Below are positions 17,760-26,360 of a DNA stretch of 64,000 bases, one piece after another. Source of the DNA: Deltaproteobacteria bacterium IMCC39146. Lineage in GTDB: Bacteria > Desulfobacterota > Desulfuromonadia > Desulfuromonadales > BM103. The notes under the pieces were generated by a model. The model was not told the origin of the DNA. It searched no databases and saw nothing but the letters and a program-made list of their open reading frames with translations. Each line of letters starts with the position of its first letter. The first letter of the stretch is position 1. Made by a program: the position numbers and the translations under genes. The stretch spans positions 1 to 64,000 of the forward strand of contig JARUHP010000019.1 of NCBI GenBank assembly GCA_030005635.1, in the 5' to 3' direction.

Positions 17760-18791
17760 ATGAGCGTAAAACTATCTCACCTATCCAAAACCAGCGGTTG
17801 AGCCGCCAAGATGGCCCCCGGGCCATTGGCGCAGGTGCTGCGCCAGCTGCCGACAGTTGAAGATTCAAACCTCCTGACCGCGTCGATTCCCTTCGCGGAT
17901 GCAGGCGTTTATCAAATTTCAGAGGACTGTGCCCTGGTACAGTCGGTCGATTTCTTCACCCCGATCGTCGATGACCCCCGCACTTTTGGGCGAATTGCTG
18001 CGGCCAACGCCCTCTCCGACATCTATGCCATGGGCGGCAAGCCGCTCACGGTGATGAACCTGGTCGGTTTTCCGGCTTGTCTCGAACAGGAGGTCCTGGT
18101 CGAAATCCTCAAAGGGGGAGCAGAAAAGGTACACGAAGCCGGAGCGATTGTTGTCGGCGGGCATACTGTTGAGGATGACGAGCCAAAATTTGGTCTGGCG
18201 GTAACCGGTCTGGTTGACCCGAAGAACCTGGTCACCACTGCTAACGCCAAGCCCGGAGACATGCTGGTTCTGACCAAACCTCTTGGGGTTGGTATTCTGG
18301 CAACAGCATTAAAGGGGGAGGTCATCGAGGAAGAGCAGATGAAAGAGGCCATTCAAGGCATGGAGACCTTGAACCACGCGGCCTCAGAAGTCATGCTCAA
18401 GGTGGGTGTAAATGCCTGCACCGACATTACTGGCTTCGGCTTACTCGGTCACGCTCAGGAGTTGGCAGCAGCCAGCCAGGTCGGGCTCGAAATCGACGCA
18501 TCTTCTCTGCACGTTTATCCTCAGGTAATAGATCTTGCTGAAATCGGCCTGGTGCCGGTCGGCAGTTATCGCAATCGCGAGCACTATATGCCTGAAGTGG
18601 TCAACCGTGAACGGGTCGCACCTGTGATCGTGGACATTCTCGCTGACCCACAAACCTCCGGTGGCCTGCTGATCTCTGTCGCGCAAGATAAATTATTGAA
18701 GCTCACGGCACAACTTGAAGCGGCCGGTTGCAATGCCTTTCACATTGGTCGGGTTGTCGAAGATCATCCAGGGAAGCTGACTATAAAATAA
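17760..18791 (+). CDS. selD: selenophosphate synthetase, itself a selenoprotein (UGA at codon 14)
   Basis: 343 residues when read from ATG 17760 through the in-frame UGA at 17799-17801. The active-site motif reads SGUAAKMAPG, with Sec14 in place of the common Cys and Lys17 three residues later, as in known Sec-type SelD. The enzyme makes selenophosphate from selenide and ATP. Downstream are the ATP-binding segments (FTPIVDDPRTFGRIAAANALSDIYAMGG, GGHTVEDDEPKFGLAV, DITGFGLLGHA, DPQTSGGLL). A start at ATG 17811 would drop the catalytic residues and is wrong. A hairpin just after the UGA supports recoding. It completes the AhpD-like-selA-selB-selD cluster; making Sec requires this selenoprotein, so its expression is autocatalytic. 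Confidence 0.96.
17805..17830 (+). promoter_or_regulatory. putative SECIS hairpin in selD
   Basis: Stem GCCA-(AG)-ATGGCC / GGCCAT-TGGC with loop CCCG at 17817-17820; the loop starts 16 nt after the UGA. The length and distance fit a bacterial SECIS. The two-base AG bulge is the only interruption. Confidence 0.7.
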
Positions 18792-18809
18792 CGACTCTAT
18801 ACCCCCATA

Positions 18810-18925
18810 ATACTTAACGCTAAGGTGCAAAGACGCAGAGTAAAAGTTACTGACATCTTAGTTAAGCGCTCAACCTGAGGCCTCATCCTCTGCGCCTTCG
18901 CTTCTTTGCGTTAATCAATAGCTTA
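18810..18925. repeat. dispersed palindromic repeat (TTAACGC..AAAGACGCAGAG type)
   Basis: The left arm CTTAACGCTAAGGTGCAAAGACGCAGAG near 18814-18841 is mirrored by CCTCTGCGCCTTCGCTTCTTTGCGTTAA near 18887-18914 (imperfect). It is related to the core of the larger repeats at 22689, 38089, 47950, 48670 and 56012. It lies downstream of selD and may act as its transcript end. Confidence 0.65.
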
Positions 18926-18951
18926 TGACTTTTTTATAACATGGCACCAGC

Positions 18952-18985
18952 AAAAAAAGCTTAGACGGTTCACTCGTCTGAGCTT
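18952..18985 (-). terminator. rho-independent terminator of tRNA-Arg
   Basis: AAGCTTAGACG / CGTCTGAGCTT stem (18957-18967 with 18975-18985) with a T-run on the minus strand (18952-18958). It lies directly downstream of the minus-strand tRNA gene. Confidence 0.85.
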
Positions 18986-18995
18986 TTGATTTAAT

Positions 18996-19072
<77 letters not shown>

Positions 19073-19164
19073 ATAGGGGATGGTTTATACCACTGCTTCG
19101 TAGGCTTTTGCAACTGGTAATCAAAGCTCATCAAGACAGTTGCCGGAACGTGCAAATCCCTGCT

Positions 19165-20088
19165 ATGATGACCAATATGCGTCGAATTCTACTGATCATT
19201 CTGATCCTAACATACATATTGACAACCGGTTCTTTTGCAGCTACCCCCAAGGAGAAACCAGCTCCAATCGGGGCGGCAGTCGCAGTCGTCTCGGTGCAAG
19301 ACAGCTTCCAGGTTGAGCCGCTGTCAGCCGGTGTTTTTGCGGCTATAGCCAACCCCGGTGGCAAGGCGACCACCAACGCGATCTTTGTCATTGGCAAAGA
19401 GTATGTTGTTGCCGCAGGGGCTCACATGACCAAAGAGGTCATCGACGACCTGCGCAGAGCTATCGCATCCCGCACCACGAAACCGATCCGTTATTTTGTC
19501 CTTGCTCACCATCACGCCGGCTACACCTATGTTGATTTCGATTTCCCGCCGGGCCAAGACGTTTTGATGAGTTGGCAAACCTGGAAAAGCATCGACTCAG
19601 AAGTCCGCCAGCCGGAGTATTCGACGATGTTTTTCAACGAAGGTTTAACCTTGAAGCCCGGCGGCGTCTCGGTCGTACTGACCAATATCGGCAAAGGACA
19701 TACCGATGGGGACATCGTTGTTTTCATCCCTGAAGCCGAAGTGCTGTTCGCCAGCGATCTACTTTATATTAACAGTGTCGGCTACATGGGCAACGGTTAC
19801 ATGACCGACTGGCTGCTAGCTCTCGACTTCCTGGAGCAGATCGATGCCAAACAGATTATCCCCGGCTATGGACCGGTCGGCGACAGTGAAGATGTTTACG
19901 AGTTCGGGCAGTTTTTTCGCGACTTCCTGACGGAAGTTCTGAAGTACATCGAGCGCGGCAAGACCCTGGAACAGACTCTGGCAAACTTTGACCTGCCTCA
20001 ATATCAGCAGATGGATGGCTACGAACAATTAATCAAACTCAACCTCAAACGCGCCTACACTGATCTCAGTAACAACTTTCTTCCCTAG
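19165..20088 (+). CDS. exported metallo-beta-lactamase-fold protein with degenerate metal motif
   Basis: About 307 residues from ATG 19165; ATG 19177 (MRRILLIILI...) is an equally possible start and neither has a clear ribosome-binding site. A signal peptide ends around ...TGSFAA. The fold is suggested by NAIFVIGKEYVVAAGAH, LAHHHAGYTYVDFDFPPG, GKGHTDGDIVVFIPEAEVLFASDLLY and IIPGYGPVGDSEDV. In active family members the central motif is HxHxDH; here it reads HHHAGY, so the Asp and last His are replaced. The later His (GHTDGD) and the Asp in SDLL remain. Metal binding is therefore doubtful and the substrate unknown. The nearest known shape is the quinoprotein-relay type of MBL hydrolases. A strong hairpin follows the stop. 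Confidence 0.75.
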   Translation: MMTNMRRILLIILILTYILTTGSFAATPKEKPAPIGAAVAVVSVQDSFQVEPLSAGVFAAIANPGGKATTNAIFVIGKEYVVAAGAHMTKEVIDDLRRAIASRTTKPIRYFVLAHHHAGYTYVDFDFPPGQDVLMSWQTWKSIDSEVRQPEYSTMFFNEGLTLKPGGVSVVLTNIGKGHTDGDIVVFIPEAEVLFASDLLYINSVGYMGNGYMTDWLLALDFLEQIDAKQIIPGYGPVGDSEDVYEFGQFFRDFLTEVLKYIERGKTLEQTLANFDLPQYQQMDGYEQLIKLNLKRAYTDLSNNFLP

Positions 20089-20153
20089 CAGCCAGGTCAT
20101 TGATTGTCAGACAGACAGCTAGAGTTCCTTTGCAAAGAAAGCTTTACAAACAA

Positions 20154-20188
20154 CCAGGGGCGCTGCATTCGAGATGCAGCGCCCCTGG
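20154..20188. terminator. strong bidirectional terminator hairpin
   Basis: A 15-bp perfect stem (CCAGGGGCGCTGCAT / ATGCAGCGCCCCTGG) with loop TCGAG. It lies between the convergent MBL-fold gene and the pentahaem cytochrome gene. Modest T-rich sequence follows on both strands. Confidence 0.85.
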
Positions 20189-20212
20189 CTTTAAAATCCT
20201 CGCATTTTTTGA

Positions 20213-21019
20213 TCAACCGCGCTCTTCTTCCTCGTAAGCTTTCCTGACCAGAAGGAAGATCACTCCGGCAAGAATAAAGAGGCCGAGCACAGCACTTCCC
20301 CAGAGTTTACGCTCCTGGATCGTTGTATCGATTTCTGCTACTTGGTTACTGATCTTACCGACTTCGGCCTGCACGTCTGCAGTCTCCGCTCGTACACGTT
20401 CAACGTCGACACCATGGAAGATGCGGTGAAAACTATTGCGCTGGTTAAAAAGGCCGTCTTCCATCTCATCGACCGCGAAACCGAGCCGGTAGAGTCGTTC
20501 AAGATCAGCCTCTGTCGTATTAATCATCGTATCCGTTTCAACCAGAGACAGTCGGATCAGAGCGGCCCGCTCATACGAATGACATTGCGAACAAGCTTCT
20601 TCATTGATCAGGTCCAGGTTTGCCCTCTGGATCGCGTGATTGCCGTGGCAGACCACGCATTGCGCCGCGCCAGCTTCGAGCGCTTGTCCATGAGCACCCC
20701 CTTTGTAGGCATCGGCAACACCCACATGACAACGGCCACAAAAATCTGGGACATCCGCATACTCCGGAGCGCCAATGAAACCTTTATCGGGGCTCATCGC
20801 CATAGCGTAATCGGTGGGATCGCCGCCGTGACATTCGTGACAGGAGATGCCGTTCTCAGCGTGGACACTGGTGCGCCACTGCCCAACGGGCTCGCCGAGA
20901 GGGCCTGGCTGACCGCCGTGACATTCGATGCACACTGTGTCAGCTGCCAGCACAAGCGCAGGAGCCGCCAAGAGCGTAAAAAGCATCAGGACAAAAAGAG
21001 AAATAGATGTGCGAATCAT
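20213..21019 (-). CDS. membrane-anchored pentahaem cytochrome c of the bc-type complex
   Basis: 268 residues. A signal peptide (about 1-26) is followed by five CxxCH haem sites (CIECH at 30, CHECH at 60, then CGRCH, CVVCH, CSQCH), a helical stretch, and a C-terminal membrane anchor (about 238-260) with a charged tail. It overlaps the cytochrome b gene by 4 bp (ATGA), so the two are translationally coupled, and the Rieske gene comes first. It probably replaces cytochrome c1 as the electron acceptor of a quinol-oxidising complex on the periplasmic side. Similar arrangements occur in Geobacter-type bacteria. The final acceptor is not known from this window. Confidence 0.88.
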   Translation of the reverse strand: MIRTSISLFVLMLFTLLAAPALVLAADTVCIECHGGQPGPLGEPVGQWRTSVHAENGISCHECHGGDPTDYAMAMSPDKGFIGAPEYADVPDFCGRCHVGVADAYKGGAHGQALEAGAAQCVVCHGNHAIQRANLDLINEEACSQCHSYERAALIRLSLVETDTMINTTEADLERLYRLGFAVDEMEDGLFNQRNSFHRIFHGVDVERVRAETADVQAEVGKISNQVAEIDTTIQERKLWGSAVLGLFILAGVIFLLVRKAYEEEERG

Positions 21020-22116
21020 GAGTAATGCCCCCAGACAGAAATCGCCACGAAAACAAGGATGGTAAGAACGTAGCAGGTGATAAACAACGGACGCTTGCCC
21101 GGCCGCCTCTCGGGGCTCCGATCAATAAAAGGTAGCAGCGCCAGGAATGTCATAAACGCACCCTGTACACCCAGTCCGATAATTTCACTGGGGAAAATTT
21201 TCAGAGTCTGGTAGGCCCAAAGGAAATACCACTCCGGCTTGATGTGCGGCGGAGTCAAAAACGGGTCTGCGGGCTGGAAGGCAGACTCGGGGAAGAACAG
21301 ACCCGGAGCATAGAAGATGATCGCAAGCATAAAAGCGATAAAGAAACAGATAACAGCAGCATCTTTAACAAAATAGTTCGGGAAGAAGGGAATGCCATCC
21401 TTATGCTTTTCATGCTCGAAGAAAGGCAGAGGTTCGGAAGCCTTATAATCCTCTCCAAAAGGAGGAGCAGAAATACCGCGACGTTTAACGCAGAAGAGAT
21501 GGACGCCGATCAGGCCAAGCAGGATCAAGGGCATACCGACAACATGCAAAGCAAAGAAACGACCCAGCGTCTGGTTGCCAACGGTCGCCCCACCACGCAG
21601 GAACTCCACCAGGTAATCGCCAATCACCGGAATCGCGCCTGCGGCATCTGTCGCGACCGTGGTCGCCCAGAAGGAGAGCTGGCTCCAGGGCAGGAGGTAA
21701 CCGGTCAGGCAGAGTCCCATGGTCAGATTAAGGATAGTAAAACCTGTCAGCCAGGTGAACTCACGGCGACCTTTGTAACTGGACATAAACAGCACAGAGA
21801 GCATATGCAGCAGCAGGGCAATCATGATGACGTTGGCGCCAACGGCATGGAGCATACGGAAGAGCCATCCATAGGGCACATCATTCATAATGGCCTGAAC
21901 ACTGGCGAAGGCCTTTTCCGAATCCGGCACATAGAACATAAGGAGCAGGATGCCGGTAATAATCTGGATTTTGAAGAGCACCAGGAGCACCGCGCCAAGG
22001 GTGTACCAGGCATTGACTTTCCGCGGTAGCAGATAGCCATGCAATTCCTTGTTGTAAAGATCTCTGACCCCGAGACGGGTATCAACGAAATCGACCAGCA
22101 TTTTTATCGGTTGCAT
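21016..22116 (-). CDS. cytochrome b subunit of a Rieske/cytochrome b complex
   Basis: 366 residues, the full cytochrome b length (N- and C-terminal parts in one chain). Haem-ligand histidines are in LHAVGANVIMIALLLH and in ALHVVGMPLILLGLIGVH; the quinol-site motif PEWY is present (KPEWYFLWAYQTLK). About eight membrane helices are visible. It transfers electrons from quinol to the Rieske protein and low-potential haems across the membrane. It sits 9 bp after the Rieske gene and overlaps the pentahaem cytochrome gene. Confidence 0.95.
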   Translation of the reverse strand: MQPIKMLVDFVDTRLGVRDLYNKELHGYLLPRKVNAWYTLGAVLLVLFKIQIITGILLLMFYVPDSEKAFASVQAIMNDVPYGWLFRMLHAVGANVIMIALLLHMLSVLFMSSYKGRREFTWLTGFTILNLTMGLCLTGYLLPWSQLSFWATTVATDAAGAIPVIGDYLVEFLRGGATVGNQTLGRFFALHVVGMPLILLGLIGVHLFCVKRRGISAPPFGEDYKASEPLPFFEHEKHKDGIPFFPNYFVKDAAVICFFIAFMLAIIFYAPGLFFPESAFQPADPFLTPPHIKPEWYFLWAYQTLKIFPSEIIGLGVQGAFMTFLALLPFIDRSPERRPGKRPLFITCYVLTILVFVAISVWGHYS

Positions 22117-22125
22117 AAGTTCCCC

Positions 22126-22557
22126 CTATCCGACTTTGAGCTGGTCGCCATCAAGCTCGACGACTAGAGTTTCAAGTGGTTTTGGTGGCGGGCCGCCAAG
22201 GACCTGGCCATCGGCAGAGAAGCGGCCGCCATGGCAAGGACAGAGGAACTCCCCGGCCTGATCCTGCCAAGCAACAACGCAACCGAGATGTGTACAAACC
22301 GCCGACAAGGCAACAAAGTTGCCCGGAGTCGGTTGCAGAAGAACCGCCGGCTTGCCGCGATAGTCGAAGAAATGGGCTTTTCCCGCCGCGACCTCACTAC
22401 GCGGGACAACAACCTGGTCGTTGCCGCTACCACTGGCGACAGGTGACAGGAAACGGAAAATGGGCCAAGCTGAGGCAGCGCCGATCAGGACACCGAGACC
22501 ACCGAGCATAGTAAAGAGAAATTTGCGCCGTTGTGGTGGCGAGACATGAGTAGGCAT
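22126..22557 (-). CDS. Rieske [2Fe-2S] protein of the bc-type complex
   Basis: 143 residues from ATG 22557, which has AAGGAG seven bases upstream; the longer frame to 22647 has no such site. The N-terminus carries a twin-arginine-like motif (QRRKFLFTMLGG) and one membrane anchor. The cluster motifs are CTHLGC and CPCHGG, both complete, plus the Pro loop GPPPKPL. It is the first gene of the Rieske-cytochrome b-pentahaem c operon. Confidence 0.95.
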   Translation of the reverse strand: MPTHVSPPQRRKFLFTMLGGLGVLIGAASAWPIFRFLSPVASGSGNDQVVVPRSEVAAGKAHFFDYRGKPAVLLQPTPGNFVALSAVCTHLGCVVAWQDQAGEFLCPCHGGRFSADGQVLGGPPPKPLETLVVELDGDQLKVG

Positions 22558-22688
22558 GCAGGCTCCTTGAACAAAGTTTGTGAGAGTGATCCCTGAACGA
22601 TCGAGGACAAAACGGCTCAAGTATAGACCACCTGACAGCTCTTTCAACCTATAAACGATAAAATGAAGCAGTCTCTGTAAAACTTATC

Positions 22689-22896
22689 GGACTTATAACC
22701 CAAACAATAGATTGTAAGTATTTAACGCAGGCGCGAAGGGCTAGAGAAAGCCCGCAAAGAAAACCACTTTAAAAAGCGAGAATAGTCTGCCTTTGCGTCT
22801 TTCTTGGCTTTTCATGGCGTCTTTGCGTTGGTCTTTTGATTTCAGCTCTTATCTGTTTCGGCGTAAAGACGCATTCCCTTCGTCTGGGCTATAGAC
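22689..22896. repeat. ~205-bp palindromic repeat, TATAACCCAAACAA family (copy 1)
   Basis: The left end ACTTATAACCCAAACAATAG is mirrored by a diverged right end (CGTCTGGGCTATAGACTCG). Inside are TTAACGCAGGCGCGAAGG, GCCCGCAAAGAAAACCAC, and the mirror TTTGCGTCTTTCTTGGC. It lies between the bc operon and the DUF1573 gene. Confidence 0.8.
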
Positions 22897-22903
22897 TCGA
22901 AAC

Positions 22904-23587
22904 TTAGTTATTAATTGTTGCGTATACGGGAATACGGAGCTCGTTCTTGGGAACGCCGACAACAGGCACCAGAACATAGCCGCTGAAACGTTCCTGGCCA
23001 GGCTTGGGCGTCAGTTGTAGCTCGATGGTCACTTCAGAGCCACTAACAAAATCAACTTCAGGCATCTTGACCAGAAGTTCAGCCGCAGTCGCATGTGGCT
23101 TACCGAGGGTCAAAGTTTCTTTACCCTGGTTACGCAACACAACCTTGGTGGTCAAGAGATTTGCTGCCTCCACCCTGCCAAAGTTTATCTGAGCAGGTTC
23201 GACGGCAACAATTTCAAGAACATTGCCTTTAAGATGGAACTGCATGGTTGGCCGGACAGGATCGTTGCTGTAGAGATAAATGGTTTTGGAAATGGCCCCT
23301 CGGAAGCGGGCACTGTCGAAGTTTGCCTTCAGCTCGCCTTTACCCCCGCGAGGAATGTTTTTCTCGGAGACCAGAACCGCAGTACAACCACAGGAACTGC
23401 GGACACGATCAATAACCAGAGGATCTTCCCCATGGTTGGTAAACTCGAAGGCATGAGGGACTTTATCGCCCTGGTAGATCTCACCAAAATTAAAAGTCGG
23501 CGTTTTAACTTGCAAATCCGGAGAGGCAAAAGCGAAAGACGTAAAAAGACACAAAAAGACAAGGCTGGCAAGAACAATGGTACGCAT
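22904..23587 (-). CDS. exported DUF1573 protein
   Basis: 227 residues from ATG 23587, which has AGGAG upstream; the frame extends to 23632 without a better start. A signal peptide (about 1-22) is followed by a DUF1573 domain: FNFGEIYQGDKVPHAFEFTNHGEDPLVID then RSSCGCTAV, the family hallmark (SCGC). A second Ig-like domain follows (INFGRVEAANLLTTKVVLRNQG). The fold resembles ASPM-SPD-2-Hydin Ig domains. The function is not known; it is periplasmic or surface-attached. It is probably a single-gene unit. Confidence 0.85.
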   Translation of the reverse strand: MRTIVLASLVFLCLFTSFAFASPDLQVKTPTFNFGEIYQGDKVPHAFEFTNHGEDPLVIDRVRSSCGCTAVLVSEKNIPRGGKGELKANFDSARFRGAISKTIYLYSNDPVRPTMQFHLKGNVLEIVAVEPAQINFGRVEAANLLTTKVVLRNQGKETLTLGKPHATAAELLVKMPEVDFVSGSEVTIELQLTPKPGQERFSGYVLVPVVGVPKNELRIPVYATINN

Positions 23588-23771
23588 CAAATTTCTCCTG
23601 ACATGAGATACAGAAACTGCGCAAGGTGGCATGTTTCACATTTCTGAGAATTATCTACAGGGCTATAAACTGATGCAGATTATAGCATAGGATTTTGCGA
23701 CTGCCTCAATGGAACTTCTTCGACCTAAAAAATTGACATAAATCAGCCGCTTTGCTATAGAATAGCCGACT

Positions 23772-24320
23772 ATGACAACCTCTAGTACCCCCCAAATAAA
23801 GCTATCCATGACGCCCCTTTTTTCTGCTGATGATATTGCCACAAGAATCAAGGTCCTCGCCTCCGAGATAGATAGAGATTATCAAGGCAAAGAAATCTTG
23901 ATGATCGCTGTCCTTAAAGGCTCCTTTCTCTTTATCGCCGACCTGATCCGAGCCGTTGAAACTCCATCAGTCATCGATTTTGTGCGCCTTGCCAGTTATG
24001 GCTCTGCGACCCAGTCTTCGGGCATCATCGAGGTCCGCAAAGATCTTGAGATGTCGATCAAGGACAAACATGTCCTGGTCGTAGAAGATATTGTCGACAG
24101 CGGCCTGACCCTTGAATCACTTCGTGAAATGTTGCTCAACCGGCAACCGGCCAGCTTGAAAATTTGCACCCTGATTGATAAGCAGGCCCAGCGGATTACT
24201 GAGGTACCGGTCGATTACGTCGGCTTCTCCATGGACGACGGCTTTATCGTCGGCTATGGTCTGGACCTTGACGAAAAATATCGAGACCTGCCCGACATTC
24301 GTGTCGTTGAGGGCACCTGA
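23772..24320 (+). CDS. hpt: hypoxanthine phosphoribosyltransferase
   Basis: 182 residues. Purine salvage: hypoxanthine or guanine plus PRPP gives IMP or GMP. The family motifs are visible: LKGSFLFIADLIRA, the flexible loop VRLASYGS, the PRPP-binding motif VLVVEDIVDSGLTL and VGYGLDLDEKYRDLPDI near the C-terminus. The start at 23772 has no clear ribosome-binding site; an internal ATG at 23811 (MTPLFSADD) is possible and would match the usual length of about 170. It is followed 20 bp later by the zinc-ribbon protein gene. Confidence 0.95.
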   Translation: MTTSSTPQIKLSMTPLFSADDIATRIKVLASEIDRDYQGKEILMIAVLKGSFLFIADLIRAVETPSVIDFVRLASYGSATQSSGIIEVRKDLEMSIKDKHVLVVEDIVDSGLTLESLREMLLNRQPASLKICTLIDKQAQRITEVPVDYVGFSMDDGFIVGYGLDLDEKYRDLPDIRVVEGT

Positions 24321-24340
24321 AATATAGAGGGAGAAACTGA

Positions 24341-26110
24341 ATGATTATTCAGTGTGAAGCATGCCAAACCCGTTTTCGCTTAGCCGATGAGAAGATCAAG
24401 GCTGGTGGCACCAAAGTCCGTTGCTCCAAGTGCAAGGAGGTCTTCACTGTAATGCCTCCAGAAGCGGAGTCTGTTGAAGAAACGGTTGACTACGGTTCGT
24501 TCAACATGGAGAAAGTTACTGACGAGACTCCTGCAGGGGAGACTCCGTCCAGCGAAGAACCCCCCGCTGAAACTTCTGCAGCTGAGGACGCGGCACCACC
24601 GGAAGAATCGGCTCAGGAAGAAAGCGGTACTCTCGACTTCAGCGGTCTGGAATCTGAAATGGGTGATGCCGTTTCAAAAGAAGCGTTGGCAGACGAGTTC
24701 TCCTTTGTTGACACAAGTCAGCTTCAGGACACAGAAAGCGAAGCAGGGAAAGACACCGCAGAAGAGGGTTCCCCGGCCAACGAAGGGCCACAGGAAGAGA
24801 ACGCCTCTGACGAAGCGACTGACTTCGACAACGCTTTCAGTGAAACTGATGAGCCCGATGGAGCAATGAAGTTTGAATTCAACGAGGAGCCGGAAGCTTC
24901 AGAATCAGCATCCAGCGATGAAATTGATTTCTCTACGGACCAACCTGCCGCCAACGATGAGATCGACTTTTCAGCGGATAAGCCCTCGGTCGTTGACGAA
25001 ATTGATTTTTCCACAGAAGACGACGCTGGTTCATCGGCTCTATCTTTCGATGACACGACAGAAGACACTGAAGAGCAAGAGGCTTCAGAGGAGTTTTCCT
25101 TTGGCAACGATTCTGGCGACGACGCCTTCGCCTTTGGTGATGCAGAGGAAGGGTCACCAACTCCGGCAAGCGAGGAAACAAGTGAGCCTGACGAGTTTTC
25201 TTTTGACGACGAAGACCCGTTTGCTGATGATTCCTCTTCCGATTGGGAAGAGAAGGCGGCCAGCGATGACTCCTCATTCGACTTTGAAGAACCCCAGTTT
25301 GACAATAATGAGACAGCAGCAGAAAGTCCGGCGGCACAGTCCGGCAGTGATGACCTGCAATTCGGCGAGATAGATTTTGCCAGCGACACTCCAGATGAAG
25401 AAGCACCCGGCTTTGGCTCTGATGATGATTTCTCCGGCGCGTCGATGGAACAGAAAGAGGAAACGGAGTCTTTCAGCCCAAGCCAGGAGATTTCCAGACC
25501 ACCTGCAAACGACCATGACGATGAAGAACCGCTGCCGGCACCACCGCCACCCAAGAAGAGCTCTCTCTCGCGTATTCTGGTTCTGTTGGTGCTTCTGCTC
25601 GTTATTCTGGGTGGAGCGGCAGGCTTCCTGTTTATCCAGGAAGGTGCAATCAACCTGAACACCATCGGCCAGTATCTGCCGTTCCTGCAGGAATATATTG
25701 GCGAAGCTCCAGTCAGCTCACCGGGGGACCGGATCGGCATCAACGTTTCCGGAAGCTCCTATGTGAACGGCGAAGCAGGACAGATGCTGATCATTCAAGG
25801 TGCGGCCGTCAACAATTACCCGGCTACTCGCTCAGCGATTACGATCAAGGGTGTCCTACTCGATGCTCAAGGTCAAACACTCTTGCAGCAGACTGTTTTC
25901 TGCGGCAATAAGCTTGATAACACCGCTCTTAAGAGCATGACCTTTGCAGCCATCGAAGAGGCGATGAACAACCAGTTCGGCGACAGCCTTTCCAACATGA
26001 ACGTTGCCGCCGGAGCGTCGATCCCCTTCACCATCGTTTTCCGAAACCTGCCTGACGGCCTTGCCAACATCAACGTCGAGGTGGTTGACTCTAAACCCGG
26101 CGCCGGCTGA
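24341..26110 (+). CDS. zinc-ribbon (MJ0042-type) membrane protein with acidic linker and DUF3426-like C-terminus
   Basis: 589 residues. The N-terminal zinc ribbon has Cys5, Cys8, Cys28 and Cys31 (MIIQCEACQTRF ... VRCSKCKEVF). Residues ~45-400 are very acidic, Ser/Glu/Asp-rich low complexity, with repeated DEIDFS segments and FSFG/FAFG blocks. One membrane helix lies at about 407-428. The C-terminal domain (about 460-589: GSSYVNGEAGQMLIIQGAAVNNYP ... VVDSKPGAG) is DUF3426-like. The zinc ribbon faces the cytoplasm and the C-terminus the periplasm (inferred). The function is unknown. AGGGAG precedes the ATG. It ends in a strong terminator. Confidence 0.85.
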   Translation: MIIQCEACQTRFRLADEKIKAGGTKVRCSKCKEVFTVMPPEAESVEETVDYGSFNMEKVTDETPAGETPSSEEPPAETSAAEDAAPPEESAQEESGTLDFSGLESEMGDAVSKEALADEFSFVDTSQLQDTESEAGKDTAEEGSPANEGPQEENASDEATDFDNAFSETDEPDGAMKFEFNEEPEASESASSDEIDFSTDQPAANDEIDFSADKPSVVDEIDFSTEDDAGSSALSFDDTTEDTEEQEASEEFSFGNDSGDDAFAFGDAEEGSPTPASEETSEPDEFSFDDEDPFADDSSSDWEEKAASDDSSFDFEEPQFDNNETAAESPAAQSGSDDLQFGEIDFASDTPDEEAPGFGSDDDFSGASMEQKEETESFSPSQEISRPPANDHDDEEPLPAPPPPKKSSLSRILVLLVLLLVILGGAAGFLFIQEGAINLNTIGQYLPFLQEYIGEAPVSSPGDRIGINVSGSSYVNGEAGQMLIIQGAAVNNYPATRSAITIKGVLLDAQGQTLLQQTVFCGNKLDNTALKSMTFAAIEEAMNNQFGDSLSNMNVAAGASIPFTIVFRNLPDGLANINVEVVDSKPGAG

Positions 26111-26134
26111 TCTAGCCCCTCTCTATAAACACGG

Positions 26135-26170
26135 AAGGCCGCCCCTGAAATCAGGGGCGGCCTTCTTTTT
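26135..26170 (+). terminator. rho-independent terminator after the zinc-ribbon membrane protein gene
   Basis: AAGGCCGCCCCTGA-AA-TCAGGGGCGGCCTT stem followed by CTTTTT. It also borders the convergent ferredoxin gene. Confidence 0.93.
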
Positions 26171-26189
26171 ACGCGTATTACAGAGGTGC

Positions 26190-26360
26190 TTAGGGAGCTT
26201 CGATTGCGGCAACAGGACAGCTGTCAACACAAGCACCACAGTCTGTGCAAAGTGCTGCGTCAATTACATGCACGTCACCCTGCTCACTGATGGCGTCAAC
26301 CGGGCAGGTGTCTGCGCAAGCGGCGCAATTGATACACTCGTCATTAATTGTGTAAGCCAT
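26190..26360 (-). CDS. small 2[4Fe-4S] ferredoxin
   Basis: 56 residues from ATG 26360, preceded by GAGGAGGAAT; the upstream in-frame ATG at 26396 has no such site. Two complete motifs are present: CINCAACADTCP and CTDCGACVDSCP. The length and symmetry match clostridial-type bacterial ferredoxins that carry low-potential electrons. It is transcribed alone. Confidence 0.95.
   Translation of the reverse strand: MAYTINDECINCAACADTCPVDAISEQGDVHVIDAALCTDCGACVDSCPVAAIEAP

Noticed and set aside
18943-18960. Sigma-54 promoter (TGGCAC)
   Set aside because: Only the -24 half is present; no GC element at -12 with the right spacing.
24724-25743. 339-residue minus-strand open frame
   Set aside because: Antisense of the Ser/Glu/Asp-rich linker of the zinc-ribbon protein; no ribosome-binding site and Ser-rich shadow composition.
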